A stretch of 64,000 bases of DNA. Origin: Elusimicrobia bacterium GWF2_62_30 (lineage in GTDB: Bacteria > Elusimicrobiota > Elusimicrobia > Elusimicrobiales > UBA9959). The stretch is taken from contig MGUK01000095.1 of the NCBI GenBank assembly GCA_001799995.1, positions 124,001-188,000 of the forward strand. The letters are read 5' to 3'. Made by a program: the position numbers and the translations under genes. Positions 36,122 through 47,500 of the stretch are shown piece after piece. Below the pieces are notes generated by a model. It saw only the letters and a program-made list of their open reading frames with translations. It was not told where the DNA came from and did no database searches. How positions within the stretch are numbered: the stretch's first letter is position 1; each line of letters begins with the position of its first letter.

Positions 36122-37798
36122 CTATCGCTTCGCCCGCTGTCCCGGCGGCTCTTTCCCGGCCGCCAGCCACAGCTTGGAGATCCTGTAGATCTTTATTTTA
36201 TCCAGGTAAGGCGGGTTCCCGGTCTCGAACAGCTTTACCGGAGTGAAAAAATTACCGTAGAAAGCCAGGTTCTCCCGGAAGGTGTCCACGCCGACGGCGA
36301 ATTCCGGCGGCTTTTCCGCCGCTATGCGGTTGAGGAAGCTGTAATCGCTGCCGCGGGCGGGGTTGCTCTGCAGGGGCACGCGGTAGTCCAGCACCAGGTA
36401 ATCTATTTTTTTGGTTTTGCAGTAGCCGGCCAGTTCGCCTTCGTTCTTTATCCGGTCCAGGTTCGCCCAGATCTTGTGCCCGAAGTGGAACTGCCAGATG
36501 GGCCAGTTGGTGAAGACCGCCACGTCGGTTACGCCGCCGCCCTTGAGCCTGTCGGCCATATCGCGGAAAAGCGACCGGGTGTTGATCACGGCCAGGGTGG
36601 TCCCGGCGTTCAGCGCCAGGAACAGGACCAGGAAAGAGGCGAGCAGGACGCTGCGGTTGTTCTCGCTGGTCTTTATGGCCGAGAAGGCGTCCGTCAGCAG
36701 CTTGGCCGCGAACAGCAGCAGCAGCGGGTGGAAAAGCATCAGGATGCGCCCGCCTTTGACCTCGCCGGGATTCAGTATCCAGAAAGCGAGCATGGCGTAG
36801 CTCTGCAGGTAAAGGACCACTTCCGCCGGCTCCCGCTTTTTTATGACGCGCACAAGGAAATACAGCCCGGTCGCCAGCAGCAGGGCCCCGGCCAGGTACC
36901 CGTCGTGGCCCATTAGTTCGCGCGGGTAGAACAGGTAATCGTTGGCAAGCAGGGCCTTGGGCGACAGGTCGCGCGGGGCGTTAGCGCTTACATAGATGAA
37001 CTGCTGGAAATACGTCATGAAGTTCATCTCCGAGATGCTCGCCCCCAGCCCGGTCTTTACCAGGCGGTACAGCACCTCGTAAAGCGCGATGGGGGCGCCA
37101 AAGGAGAGCAGCAGGAGCGAGAAAGTTTTAACGGTCCGCTTGTGGGACCGGAGCAGCAGCAGCAATATTTCAGTGCCGAACAGCACCAGCATGCTGAAGA
37201 GCACCCCGTAATGGCAGGTGACCGCGAAGCCGAGCGCCAGCCCGGCGATAACGGCTTCCCTGGGCCCCGCGTCCTTGCTCAGCGTTTTCAGGTACAGGTA
37301 CAGCGCCAGCAGCAGGAAGACCCCGGCGGTGGTCTGCGCGTAGCCGCTCCTGGAGTACAGGATGTTGAACGCCGAGGTGGCCACCAGGAAAGCGGCGGTT
37401 ATTCCAGTGCGGGTGTCCCAGTATTTCCTGGCCAGCAGGAAACACAGCCAGACGGCCAGCGTGGAGAAGAACACGGAAGGCAGGAAGACGCAGTAATCCT
37501 TCATGCCCGTGATCAGCGCGGGGATAACGAGCAGCAAATTGTAGCTGGGCCGGGCGGTGGCCGGCGGGAAAATGCAGCCTTGGTCTATTAGGCGGCCTTT
37601 TATCGCGCCCAGGTCCAGGCCGGTCTTAAGGCTGCCCTTCATCTCTTTGAGGCCTTCCGTAATGGCCTTGGTCTCCAGCATGAAATAGGCCTCGTCGTAA
37701 TGGAAGAAGCCTTTGTCGGTTATCTTGTAGATACGCAGGGCGAAGCCCAGCGCCATGATGGCGGCCAGCAGGAGGGAAAGTTTCAGCTTATCGCTCAT
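36122..37798 (-). CDS. GT39-like membrane glycosyltransferase
   Basis: Start re-assigned to MSDKLKLSLLLAAIMALGFALRIYKITDKGFFHYDEAYF; multi-TM. Confidence 0.82.
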   Translation of the reverse strand: MSDKLKLSLLLAAIMALGFALRIYKITDKGFFHYDEAYFMLETKAITEGLKEMKGSLKTGLDLGAIKGRLIDQGCIFPPATARPSYNLLLVIPALITGMKDYCVFLPSVFFSTLAVWLCFLLARKYWDTRTGITAAFLVATSAFNILYSRSGYAQTTAGVFLLLALYLYLKTLSKDAGPREAVIAGLALGFAVTCHYGVLFSMLVLFGTEILLLLLRSHKRTVKTFSLLLLSFGAPIALYEVLYRLVKTGLGASISEMNFMTYFQQFIYVSANAPRDLSPKALLANDYLFYPRELMGHDGYLAGALLLATGLYFLVRVIKKREPAEVVLYLQSYAMLAFWILNPGEVKGGRILMLFHPLLLLFAAKLLTDAFSAIKTSENNRSVLLASFLVLFLALNAGTTLAVINTRSLFRDMADRLKGGGVTDVAVFTNWPIWQFHFGHKIWANLDRIKNEGELAGYCKTKKIDYLVLDYRVPLQSNPARGSDYSFLNRIAAEKPPEFAVGVDTFRENLAFYGNFFTPVKLFETGNPPYLDKIKIYRISKLWLAAGKEPPGQRAKR

Positions 37799-38730
37799 CC
37801 GGCCTTCCCGTCGCGCGGTTTCTCGGCCACCACCAGCAGCACCTCGCCCCTGCCGGAGAAATACAGCAGCAGGTTGACCAGGAAGCAGGGCGGCGTGACC
37901 AGCAGGAAGAGGAAGATGTGCAGGATGAGGGCGGGCGTGAATTTTGCTTCCTGCATGAACCTGAAAAAGAAATGGTCCGTGCCGGTGAGCAGGCTGACGA
38001 TGCTCTGCGCGGAATGGAAAGTGGAATATTCCAGCGAGAAGGTATGGCGCAGCTTGGCACTGAGCCCGTATTTCTCGAACAGGTTCATGAACTGTTTCGG
38101 GGAAAAATAGGTGAGGTGGAAACCCGGGTCCAGGCCCAGCCAGTAGCAGCCGCTGAAGGCGCGGGTCCAGGAATTGAAATTGGGCACCTCTATTATCAGC
38201 CTGCCGCCGGGCGCCAGCATCGAGGCCAGCTTCTCCAGGTATTTCTCCGGGTGCTTGAGGTGCTCCAGCACGTGCCACATCGAGATCACGTCGAAAGCGC
38301 CGTTGGCGAACTGCAGTTCCATCAGGTCCCGGTCATAGATCTCGAGGCCGAGCTTCTCGCGCGAGAACTGCACGGCGTTCCGGGAGATCTGGATGCCGGC
38401 CGCGCGGGTGTAGCCGAAATATTTTTTCAGGAAGAACAGCATGAAGCCCCTGCCGCTGCCTACGTCCAGGATGGTTTTGGCGGAAGGATAGATGGTGAAG
38501 ATCTTGAAGGCCCGGTAGAAGCGGAAGGTGCGGATGATGGCCTCTATCCCGAAGTTGAACCGCTTGGCCGTCTCGTTCTGGTAGTACTCTTCGTAAAGTT
38601 CGTGCGGGTCGGTTTCCTTGAGGTAATGCTCGTTGAAGACCAGCCCGCAGTCGCCGCATTCGTACAGCGTGCAGTTGGCCAGCCTGGAAAGTTCGCGCGT
38701 GTTCGCGTGAGCGCAGGGAGTGTTCACCAT
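37795..38730 (-). CDS. Class I SAM-dependent methyltransferase with C-terminal TMs
   Basis: ECGDCGLVFNEHYL, ILDVGSGRGFMLFFLKKY, DVISMWHVLEHLKHPEKYL. Confidence 0.88.
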   Translation of the reverse strand: MVNTPCAHANTRELSRLANCTLYECGDCGLVFNEHYLKETDPHELYEEYYQNETAKRFNFGIEAIIRTFRFYRAFKIFTIYPSAKTILDVGSGRGFMLFFLKKYFGYTRAAGIQISRNAVQFSREKLGLEIYDRDLMELQFANGAFDVISMWHVLEHLKHPEKYLEKLASMLAPGGRLIIEVPNFNSWTRAFSGCYWLGLDPGFHLTYFSPKQFMNLFEKYGLSAKLRHTFSLEYSTFHSAQSIVSLLTGTDHFFFRFMQEAKFTPALILHIFLFLLVTPPCFLVNLLLYFSGRGEVLLVVAEKPRDGKAG

Positions 38731-40115
38731 TTGGTCTTCAGGAAATAGTACAGGTCGTAGAGCAGGTCGCCTTTCTTTAGGCTGCGCCAGAAGCGCCGCG
38801 CTATGTAGGAGGGCCGCAGGTAGAATTCCCGGAACGACCGCTTATACTGCGTCACGATCTCGTCCCAGCGCAGGTTCGGGTGCTCGAAAAGCTGTTCTTC
38901 CGTCTGGTGGCAGACGTAGCGGGCCCAGTCCTCGGTCTTGATCCTGCCCTGCGCCTTCAGGTCCAGGTAATAGGGCGTGCCGGGATAGGGGATGCAGATG
39001 TCGAACTTGGCCGTGCCCAGCGGCAGCTTCTTGGCGAACTCAATGGTCTTGTGCATCGACTCCCGGGTCTCGCCGGAGAGGCCCAGGATGAAGAAGCCGA
39101 AGGTGTCCAGCCCGGCGTTGTTGGCCAGGAGCACGGCGTTCTCGGTCTGGGCGAGCGTTATGCGCTTATTGATCTTGTTGAGCACTTCCTGGTCGCCGGT
39201 CTCGATGCCGAAGCCCACCTGCCACAGGCCGGCCTTTTTGGCCAGGTGGAAGAATTCCTGGTCCACGGTGTCCACGCGGATGCCGTTGAAGAGCGACCAG
39301 GGGAACTTGAGCCCCTGCCGCACGATCTCGACGCAGACCTCCTTGGCCCGCTTGATGTCCTGCGTGAAGCTGTCGTCGATGATATGGATCTCTTTGAAGC
39401 CGCATTTCAGCGCGTACTTCAGCTCTTCTATCACCCGTTCCGTGGTCTTGACGCGGAACTGGCTGCCGAAGATCTTCTTGTTGCAGTAATTGCACTGGAA
39501 GGCGCAGCCGCGGCTGGTCTCGAAGAGGCCGGCCGGGTTCTTGCGCGAAGACAGGCGTGAATTCTTGTAGCGGCTCAGGTCGAACAGCTCCCAGGCCGGG
39601 AAAGGCAGGACGTTGATGTCCTTGATGCGCTCCCGCGGCGGATTGCGCTTGAGCTCGCCGTGCTCCTTGTAGATTATGCCGTTGACCTTGGCGGGGCCGC
39701 CGGCCAGGTACTCGGGGATCACGGTGTCGCCTTCGCCTATCACGATGATGTCGAAGCAGCTCTCCGCGGCGGTCTCCTCCGGCATGGTGGTGGGGTGCAC
39801 CCCGCCCACCATAGTGGTGATGCCCGGGTGTTTCTGCTTTACCAGGGTCATCAGGTCGCGCGTGGGGCAGTAGTTGGGGGTATTGGCGGAGGTGGCCACG
39901 AGGTCGGGCTTGAAAGCCTCTATTTCGGCCAGCAGCACGGCGGCCGCGTCCGGGAACAGGTCCAGGTCCACGATCTTTACCGAGTGCTCCTTTACCAGGG
40001 CGCCGGCCAGCACGGCCAGGCTCAGGTTGGGATAGCTGGGCGCGCCCACCCGCACGTTGGTGTCCAGGTAGATGCTGCGCCTGGAGGGGGGGTTGAAAAA
40101 GAGGATTTTAGCCAT
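38724..40115 (-). CDS. B12-binding-domain radical SAM protein
   Basis: TSRGCAFQCNYCNKK (CX3CX2C); B12-like N-terminal domain. Confidence 0.92.
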   Translation of the reverse strand: MAKILFFNPPSRRSIYLDTNVRVGAPSYPNLSLAVLAGALVKEHSVKIVDLDLFPDAAAVLLAEIEAFKPDLVATSANTPNYCPTRDLMTLVKQKHPGITTMVGGVHPTTMPEETAAESCFDIIVIGEGDTVIPEYLAGGPAKVNGIIYKEHGELKRNPPRERIKDINVLPFPAWELFDLSRYKNSRLSSRKNPAGLFETSRGCAFQCNYCNKKIFGSQFRVKTTERVIEELKYALKCGFKEIHIIDDSFTQDIKRAKEVCVEIVRQGLKFPWSLFNGIRVDTVDQEFFHLAKKAGLWQVGFGIETGDQEVLNKINKRITLAQTENAVLLANNAGLDTFGFFILGLSGETRESMHKTIEFAKKLPLGTAKFDICIPYPGTPYYLDLKAQGRIKTEDWARYVCHQTEEQLFEHPNLRWDEIVTQYKRSFREFYLRPSYIARRFWRSLKKGDLLYDLYYFLKTKW

Positions 40116-40177
40116 AATAAGACCGGAACAGAGGGGCGCGGGCCCCTCTGTTCGTCAGTGCCGCAGCAGCGCGTGCT

Positions 40178-41311
40178 TTATACAGCTTTCTTTACCGCGT
40201 CCGTCACCACTTTTATCTGTTCGTCCGACAGCTCCGGGTACATCGGCAGCGAGAACACGGTGTCCATCACCGCGTCGCAGACCGGCAGGTCCCCGCGCTT
40301 GCCGCCCAGGTGCGCGTACGCTTCCTGCAGGTGCAGAGCTATCGGGTAATATATCTGGTTGGCTATCTGCTGCTCGGTCAGGTACTTCTGCGCGGCGTCG
40401 CGCTTGGCCTTGCTGTCGAAGCGCAGGGTGTAATAGTTGAACGAGTGGCGCGCGTTGGCGGGCACCACGGGGGTAACGCAGACGCCCTTGAGCGCGGCGG
40501 CGTACTTGGCCGCAACGGCATTGCGCATCTCGGTCCATTTCTCCACGTGCTTGAGGCGCACGCTGAGCACGGCGGCCTGCACGGTGTCCAGGCGGCTGTT
40601 GAAGCCTTCCATCTCGTGGTGGTAGCGCACCTTGCTGCCGTGGTTGCGCAGCTGTTTGAGCGTCTCGTAGATCTTCTCGTCGTTGGTGGTCACCGCGCCG
40701 CCGTCGCCGAAGGCGCCCAGGTTCTTGGCCGGGAAGAAGCTGAAGGTGCCGCAATGGCCGATGGAGCCGAGGTATTTCCAGTCGCCGGCGGCGTTCTTGT
40801 ACTTGCCGGTGAAGGCCTGGGCGGTGTCCTCGATGACGATGAGGCTATGTTTCTTCGCCAGGGCCATGAAGGCGTCCATGTCGCAGGGCATGCCGTAGAG
40901 GTGCACCGGCACGATGGCCTTCGTCTTGGAGGTGATCTTCTTTTCGACCGACTTGGGGTCGAGGTTGAAGGTCACGGGGTCGATGTCGGCGAACACGGGG
41001 ATAGCGCCCACCTGGGAGATGGTCTCTGAGGTGGCGATGAACGTGAAGGGGGAGGTGATGACCTCGTCGCCCTTCTTCACGCCGCTGGCGATGAGCGCCA
41101 TGCGGATGGCGTCGGTGCCGTTGGCCACGCCGATGGCGTACTTCGTGCCGTTATGGGCGGCGAATTCCTTCTCGAATTTGGCCACTTCTTCGCCAAGTAT
41201 AAAATTAGCCTTGTTAAACACGCCTTTCACGGCGTTCTCTATCTCGTCCTTTATGGGCGGGTAACCAGCAAGCATGTCAACCATAGGTACTTTCATTAGA
41301 TGGGCCTCCAT
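40178..41311 (-). CDS. DegT/DnrJ/EryC1/StrS-family aminotransferase
   Basis: GEEVAKFEKEFAAHNGTKYAIGVANGTDAIRMAL, FFPAKNLGAFGDGGAVTTND, GFNSRLDTVQAAVL. Confidence 0.95.
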   Translation of the reverse strand: MEAHLMKVPMVDMLAGYPPIKDEIENAVKGVFNKANFILGEEVAKFEKEFAAHNGTKYAIGVANGTDAIRMALIASGVKKGDEVITSPFTFIATSETISQVGAIPVFADIDPVTFNLDPKSVEKKITSKTKAIVPVHLYGMPCDMDAFMALAKKHSLIVIEDTAQAFTGKYKNAAGDWKYLGSIGHCGTFSFFPAKNLGAFGDGGAVTTNDEKIYETLKQLRNHGSKVRYHHEMEGFNSRLDTVQAAVLSVRLKHVEKWTEMRNAVAAKYAAALKGVCVTPVVPANARHSFNYYTLRFDSKAKRDAAQKYLTEQQIANQIYYPIALHLQEAYAHLGGKRGDLPVCDAVMDTVFSLPMYPELSDEQIKVVTDAVKKAV

Positions 41312-41546
41312 TACCGATACTTCTTGGATATATTGTATAAAAATACCCCCTCCCGCTCAATCCGCGCCGCCGCCGCTACTGGCGGCAAGCCTCTATAGTA
41401 ATCTATTTTTAATTATTTTGAATGGTTCTCGTTCATAATGGGCCTTGAAATACGGTAGTTTCGGGGGTATACTTTATTGCAGCATCTACTGGGCGGGCAT
41501 CTAAGCAATAAAATAAATTCTTTCCGGGCAGGATACCAACCGGGTA

Positions 41547-44500
41547 ATGATGTCTTTTTTGCGAAATCTTTCATATAAAACCTCAAAAGGCGCCTGGCGC
41601 CTTTTCCATTCCCCTGTTTTGAGGTTTGAAAAAAAAGCGCTATGGCTTGCAGCGCTCCTGGCGGCTGTGTGTATTGGCGTCTATGCCAATGCGCTGCGCA
41701 ACACTTTCCTGCAGGACGACGTATACAACATCACCCAGAACACTTTCATCCGTGATGCCGCAAACCTGCCCAAACTCTTTACCCGCGATTATTTCCGCCT
41801 GGCGCAGGAGGGGGCTTACCGGCCGGTGCCTACCGCCGTCCTGTTCGCGGACTATGCTCTTTTCGGTTATAACCCCGCAGGGTACAGGGCGGTCAATATC
41901 GCCTGGCACCTGACCGCGGTTATACTGCTTTTCTTCCTGCTCATCAAATTCCTTGCGCCCCGGCTGGGTCCGGGGCGCGCCCGGAACGCCGCTTTCCTTG
42001 CGGCGCTGCTGTTCGCCGTTCACCCGGTGAACAGCCAGATGATAGGCGTGATCAGCTACCACGAGGACCTTATCTGTTTCGTGTTCATGCTGGTCTCCGC
42101 GCATTTATACCTGCGGAACCGCCTCGCGCTTTCCCTTGCGGCTTTTGGGCTGGCTTTGTTTTCCAAGGAAATGGCAGTCACCCTGCCTGTAATTCTGCTG
42201 CTTTACCATTTGCTGTTGGCGCCGGCTGAAGAATCCCGAGGTGCGGACCTGCCTGCCGCCCGCAATGAGAATTTGTTCGCATCAATTGCCCGCCGGGCGG
42301 GCATCAGCCCGCAATGGGGCGCAGTGGCCTCCTTCTTTGGAATTGCCGGGCTGTTCGCCCTCGGACGCTTTACGCTGTTTAAACCTTCCGGCATCATAAT
42401 GGAATCCAATTCGGCAAATATCGCCCATTTGCCGTCCCTTGCGGAGTTCCTGCGCAATACTGTTGACGCTTCTGTAACTTACGCCCGCTATCTCGGCCTG
42501 CTGGTCTGGCCCGGGAAACTAAGCGTTGATTGGGATTCGGTCCTGGTCCACAGCCCGGCCTCGCAGGAGTTGCTGCTGCTGTCCCTGCTGCTTATGGGCG
42601 GGATCCTGTGGCTGGCCTGGCGCTCTGCCCGGCGCGCGCCCTGGCTCACCTTCGGCATCTTGTATTTCCTGGTAACGCTGCTGCCGGTATCCGGCGTAAT
42701 TCCCTTCTGGTCCAGCATGGCGGAGCGCTACCTTTACATTCCCTCGCTCGGTTTTTTCCTTATTGCCGGCTGCGCCCTGGAAGGGCTGTGGAATAAGACA
42801 GCCGGACGGTCTTGGCTGAAAGCGGCGCTGGTACTGCTCGTGATCTCTATGCCCGCGGCCTTGGCCTGGCGCACGGTGGTCCGTAACCTGAACTACAAGG
42901 ATGAGCTGACCCTTTATTTAAAGGAAACCGCAGACCAGCCGGGCTCCTACGGGGCTTGGTATGGCTTGGGTTACGCCCTGGGCCAGCATGGTGACTATGT
43001 CGGGGCAAAGGAAGCCTTTTTAAAAGCCGACGCTTTGGACCAATATCATAAGACGCATTTCATGCTGGCTTTCACCGAAGAAAAACTCAACGGCGCCGAC
43101 GCTGTTATCGAGAGTGAATATATAAAGTCCATAGCCCTTGAACCTGAATATTACCCGGCCCGTTTCAACCTAGCGTCTTTTTATCATAAGCGGGGGAAAC
43201 TTAAAGAGGCCATCCCACAGTACGAAAAGGCATTACAGATAAATCCCGGTTACAAAGAAGCCGCTGCCAACCTTGGCGCGGCCAACATGGCGGACGGCCG
43301 GTTCGCTCTGGCCGCGGCGGCTTTGGCCCGCGCTTCGGAAATACGGCCGGAGTTGGAGACACACCTGACCGCCGATCTTCAGGCGAAGATAGAGCATAAT
43401 CTGGCCACAGCCCTTTTTAACCTGGATAAGAACGACGCGGCGCTGGAGCATTACCGCAGGGCTATAGCCTTAAACCCCGCCCTGGAGAAAAAGCCGATAT
43501 TAAAAGCGGTCAGCCCTGATGCCCAACAGGGGCAGCCCCAGGCCGAGGTTGCCGCCGCTTCGCCGCCGACAGAAGGAAGAGCTCTGTTGTCCGAACTTAA
43601 AAAACTTTATCCAGGCCTCAAAGATAAATGGGAAAAAGCCGAAAGGCTGGAATATGCCGCAACTCCGGGCGGCTACCGGCCTAAGTTCGGCTATAAAGGG
43701 TCTTCACAAGCGCAGGAGAACCTGAAACCGGCGGAGCAGGCCGCGCTAGACGCTTTGGCTGCGCGCGAACAAGCAGCTTCGCCGTTCAATGTTCTGCTGC
43801 CGCCCGACGCTGCTGGGACACTTGCGCTGGAGCTGGAAGGCATCCGGCTGGAACAGACCATGGCAGGCGCCAAGCCGGTTCCGGCGCGGGCCAAACAGGG
43901 CATGATAGCCTACCCGGGCAGCTACCAGGATACAGAAGTGTTCTTTATAAGCGATGCCCGCTCTTCGGAACAGCTCTTCCTGTTGAATTCCCCTAAAGCG
44001 CCGTCGCGTTTTGACGGTAAAGTAAGCGTAGCGGGCGGCAGCCTGCGCCTGGAGGACGGAGGAGAATTGGCGCTTTACAATCCGGACGGAGAGCGTAAAC
44101 TGCAGCTCAGCCGGCCGCTCATCATAGACGCCAAAGGTAAAGAGATAAACGGCGGCTGGGAACTTAAAGCCTCGCCAAAGACACCCTCCGAATATCTGCT
44201 TGCGCTCGCTTTTAATCCTAAAGGACTCAGCTATCCCCTGTTGGTAGACCCGGTGTGGACCGCTGCCGGGGCGGGCTCACTGGCCACGGCGCGATTCGCC
44301 CACACCGCAACCTTACTCCCCGACGGCAAGGTGCTGGTGGCGGGAGGTTCCGGTGCCGCCGCGCTCTTGACCGCCGAGGTCTACGACCCTGCCGCCGGAA
44401 CCTGGTCCGCCACCGGCCCGCTGGCTACGGCGCGTTACGGACATACCGCAACTTTACTCCCCAATGGAAAAGTGCTGGTGGTGGGAGGTTATACCGGGGC

Positions 44501-47500
44501 CTCCGAACTCCTGTCTGCCGAACTCTATGACCCGGCCGCCGGAACCTGGTCTGCTACAGGCTCGTTGGCTACAGCACGCAGCTATCATACCGCAACCTTA
44601 CTCCCCAACGGCAAGGTGTTGGTGGCAGGAGGTAATGTCGGGACCGAACTTTTTACCGCCGAACTCTATGACCCGGCCACTGGAATCTGGTCCGTCACCG
44701 GCTCACTGGCCACAGCGCGCCGCGACTGCACTGCAACCTTACTCCCCAATGGCAAGGTGCTGGTAGCGGGAGGTTTTGGGGGTGGAACCCCCGAGCTGTT
44801 GACCGCCGAACTATACGACCCGTCCGGCGGAACCTGGACCGCCACCGGCTCACTGGCCACGGCGCGTGGCTACCATACCGCAACCTTGCTCCCCAACGGC
44901 AAGGTGCTGGTGGCGGGGGGCGGCACCGGGGCCGGTAAGCTCCTGACTGCCGAACTCTACGATCCAGCTGCCGGAACTTGGACCGCTACCGGCTCGCTGG
45001 CCACGGCGCGCGGTAACCATGCCGCAACCTTACTCCCAAATGGCAAGGTGTTGGTGTCGGCGGGTAGTGCCGGAGCCGCCGCGCTCTTGACCACCGAGGT
45101 TTACGACCCGGCCGCCGGAACCTGGACCGCCAGCGGCTCGCTGGCCACGGCGCGCTATGTTCACACCGCAATCTTACTTCCTAACGGCAAGGTGCTGGTG
45201 TCTGGCGGTACAGGGTCCGGCGCTCTCTTGACCGCCGAGGTCTACAACCCGTCCGCCGGAGCCTGGTCCATCACCGGCTCACTGGCCACGGCGCACAACT
45301 GGCACACCGCAACCTTACTCCCCAATGGCAAGGTTCTGGTGGCGGGAGGTCACGTCGGGGGCGACTCGTCCTTGTTGACCGCAGAGGTCTATGACCCGAC
45401 CGGCGGAACCTGGGCCGACACCGGCTCACTGGCCACGGCGCGTGGCTACCATACCGCAACCTTGCTCCCCAACGGCAAGGTTCTGGTGGCAGGAGGTTAC
45501 GCCGGGGGCGACTCGCCCTTGTTGACCGCAGAGGTCTATGACCCGGTTGCCGGAACCTGGTCCGTCACCGGCTCGCTGGCCACGGCGCGCAATGTTCACA
45601 CCGCAACCTTACTCCCAAATGGCAAGGTTCTGGTGGTGGGGGGTCTTACTGGTTCCTCTACAATGCTCAAGACCGCCGAGGTCTACGACCCGGCCGCCGG
45701 AACCTGGTCAGTCACCGGCCCGTTGGCCACGGCGCGCGGCTACCACACCGCAACCTTACTCCCCAACGGCAAGGTTCTTGTGGCGGGAGGATACGGGGCC
45801 ACCTATCTTTTGACCGCCGAGATCTATGACCCGGCCGCCGGAACCTGGTCCGCTACGGGCTCGTTGGCTACAGCACGCATCTATCATACCGCAACCTTAC
45901 TCCCCAACGGCAAGGTTCTGGTGGCGGGAGGTGACAACGAGGGCGACTCGTCCTTGTTGACCGCAGAGGTCTATGACCCGGTTGCCGGAACCTGGACCGC
46001 CGCCGGCTCGCTGGCCACGGCGCGCCGCTGGCACAGCGCAACCTTACTCCCTAACGGCAAGGTTCTTGTGGCGGGAGGCTACAACGGGACAGTCACGCTC
46101 TTGACCGCCGAACTCTATGACCCGGCCGCCGGAACTTGGTCGGCCACCGGCTCACTGCCCACTGCGCGCAGCGGACACACCGCAACCTTACTCCCCAACG
46201 GCAAGGTGTTGGTGGCGGGAGGTGCGGGGGCCACCGCGCTTCTGACCGCCGAGCTTGCCCTTTATACTGAATATGACTATTCCGTTGTGGCCTCCACCAT
46301 GCAGCCTGCAATTTCTACGCTGGGTGGTTCTTCCAGCTTCCCGCAGCTTATTCTGAAAGACACCAATTATACGCTTACCGGCCTGAGATTTAAAGGAAAT
46401 GGCGAAGGCAGCGGCGGCGGTTATACTTCCAACTCGCCGGCTAATTACCCGCGGGTCTACTTGCAGCGCATGGACTCGGAGAATTTAGGAACTATAGCTG
46501 AAGGCGGCGGCCTGCTGGATGTTTCAACTTCGGTTTATCCGATGAGCAGCGCGCAATGGGAGTCCGCCGATACACAAATATCGTTCAAGACCCCCGTGGA
46601 TCTGCAACAGGGACATTACCTGCTTACGGTAATGGCCAATGCAGTCCCATCGGAAGCCAAGATAGTAAGTGTATATGAGGCTCCGCCTGAAGATGTCGCT
46701 CCGCCCTCGGCGGCGGGGAGTTTGGCGGCTGGCGCCACTTCCACCGACACTGTCGTGTTGAACTGGCTGGCTCCGGGAGACGATGGGAACACAGGCGTAT
46801 TGGATAATTCCACCTTTACTATCCAGTACACCTCAGTAACTGCGGACGCGGAAAACCCGGGTTTCTGGTCCACGAATACGGCGCAGATTAATATTTCCAC
46901 CACGGGTGTTGGCCCGGGAACCAGCCAGTATTATACGCTGGGCGGATTGGCGGCAGATACAAGCTACTACTTCCGGCTGTGGACCAAAGATGATGCAGGC
47001 AATTACAGCCCGCTTTCCAACGGCGCCACAGTTCAAACGGCGGCGCAATCCTGGCCCGTGCCTTCAGGCTGTTCTGCCGCGCTTAATGTCGCACAAGACG
47101 GCAACAGCGACTTTACCACCATCCAGGCCGCGGTAAACGCGTCGACGCATAATCTTACAGGGGATACCTGTATCGTGATCCGCGATACGGCTGCTTATTC
47201 CGAGCAGGTGACGGTGCAGGGCTTTACTAGTAACGGCTACCGTCTTAAGATAATGGCGGACCCGGGCTGGCCAAGTCCTGCCCCGGTGATAGATCCGCCG
47301 GAGGCTTCAACGGCGGCTTTTAATATTATGTGCGACAGCGTAACGATACAGGGAATAGACATCGTGCCGCTCAATTCCCTGCAATACGGCATTCAGGTTT
47401 CTTCAGACTATATCGTTATTTCCAGCGTAAACATCCGGGACATTAACGGGCATATCAGCGTGTCTGGCATATCTCTTGCGGACCGCGGGCTCGTTTCCAA

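Noticed and set aside
44265-46260. CRISPR or non-coding satellite array
   Set aside because: Units are ~142 bp, in frame, and encode Kelch repeats
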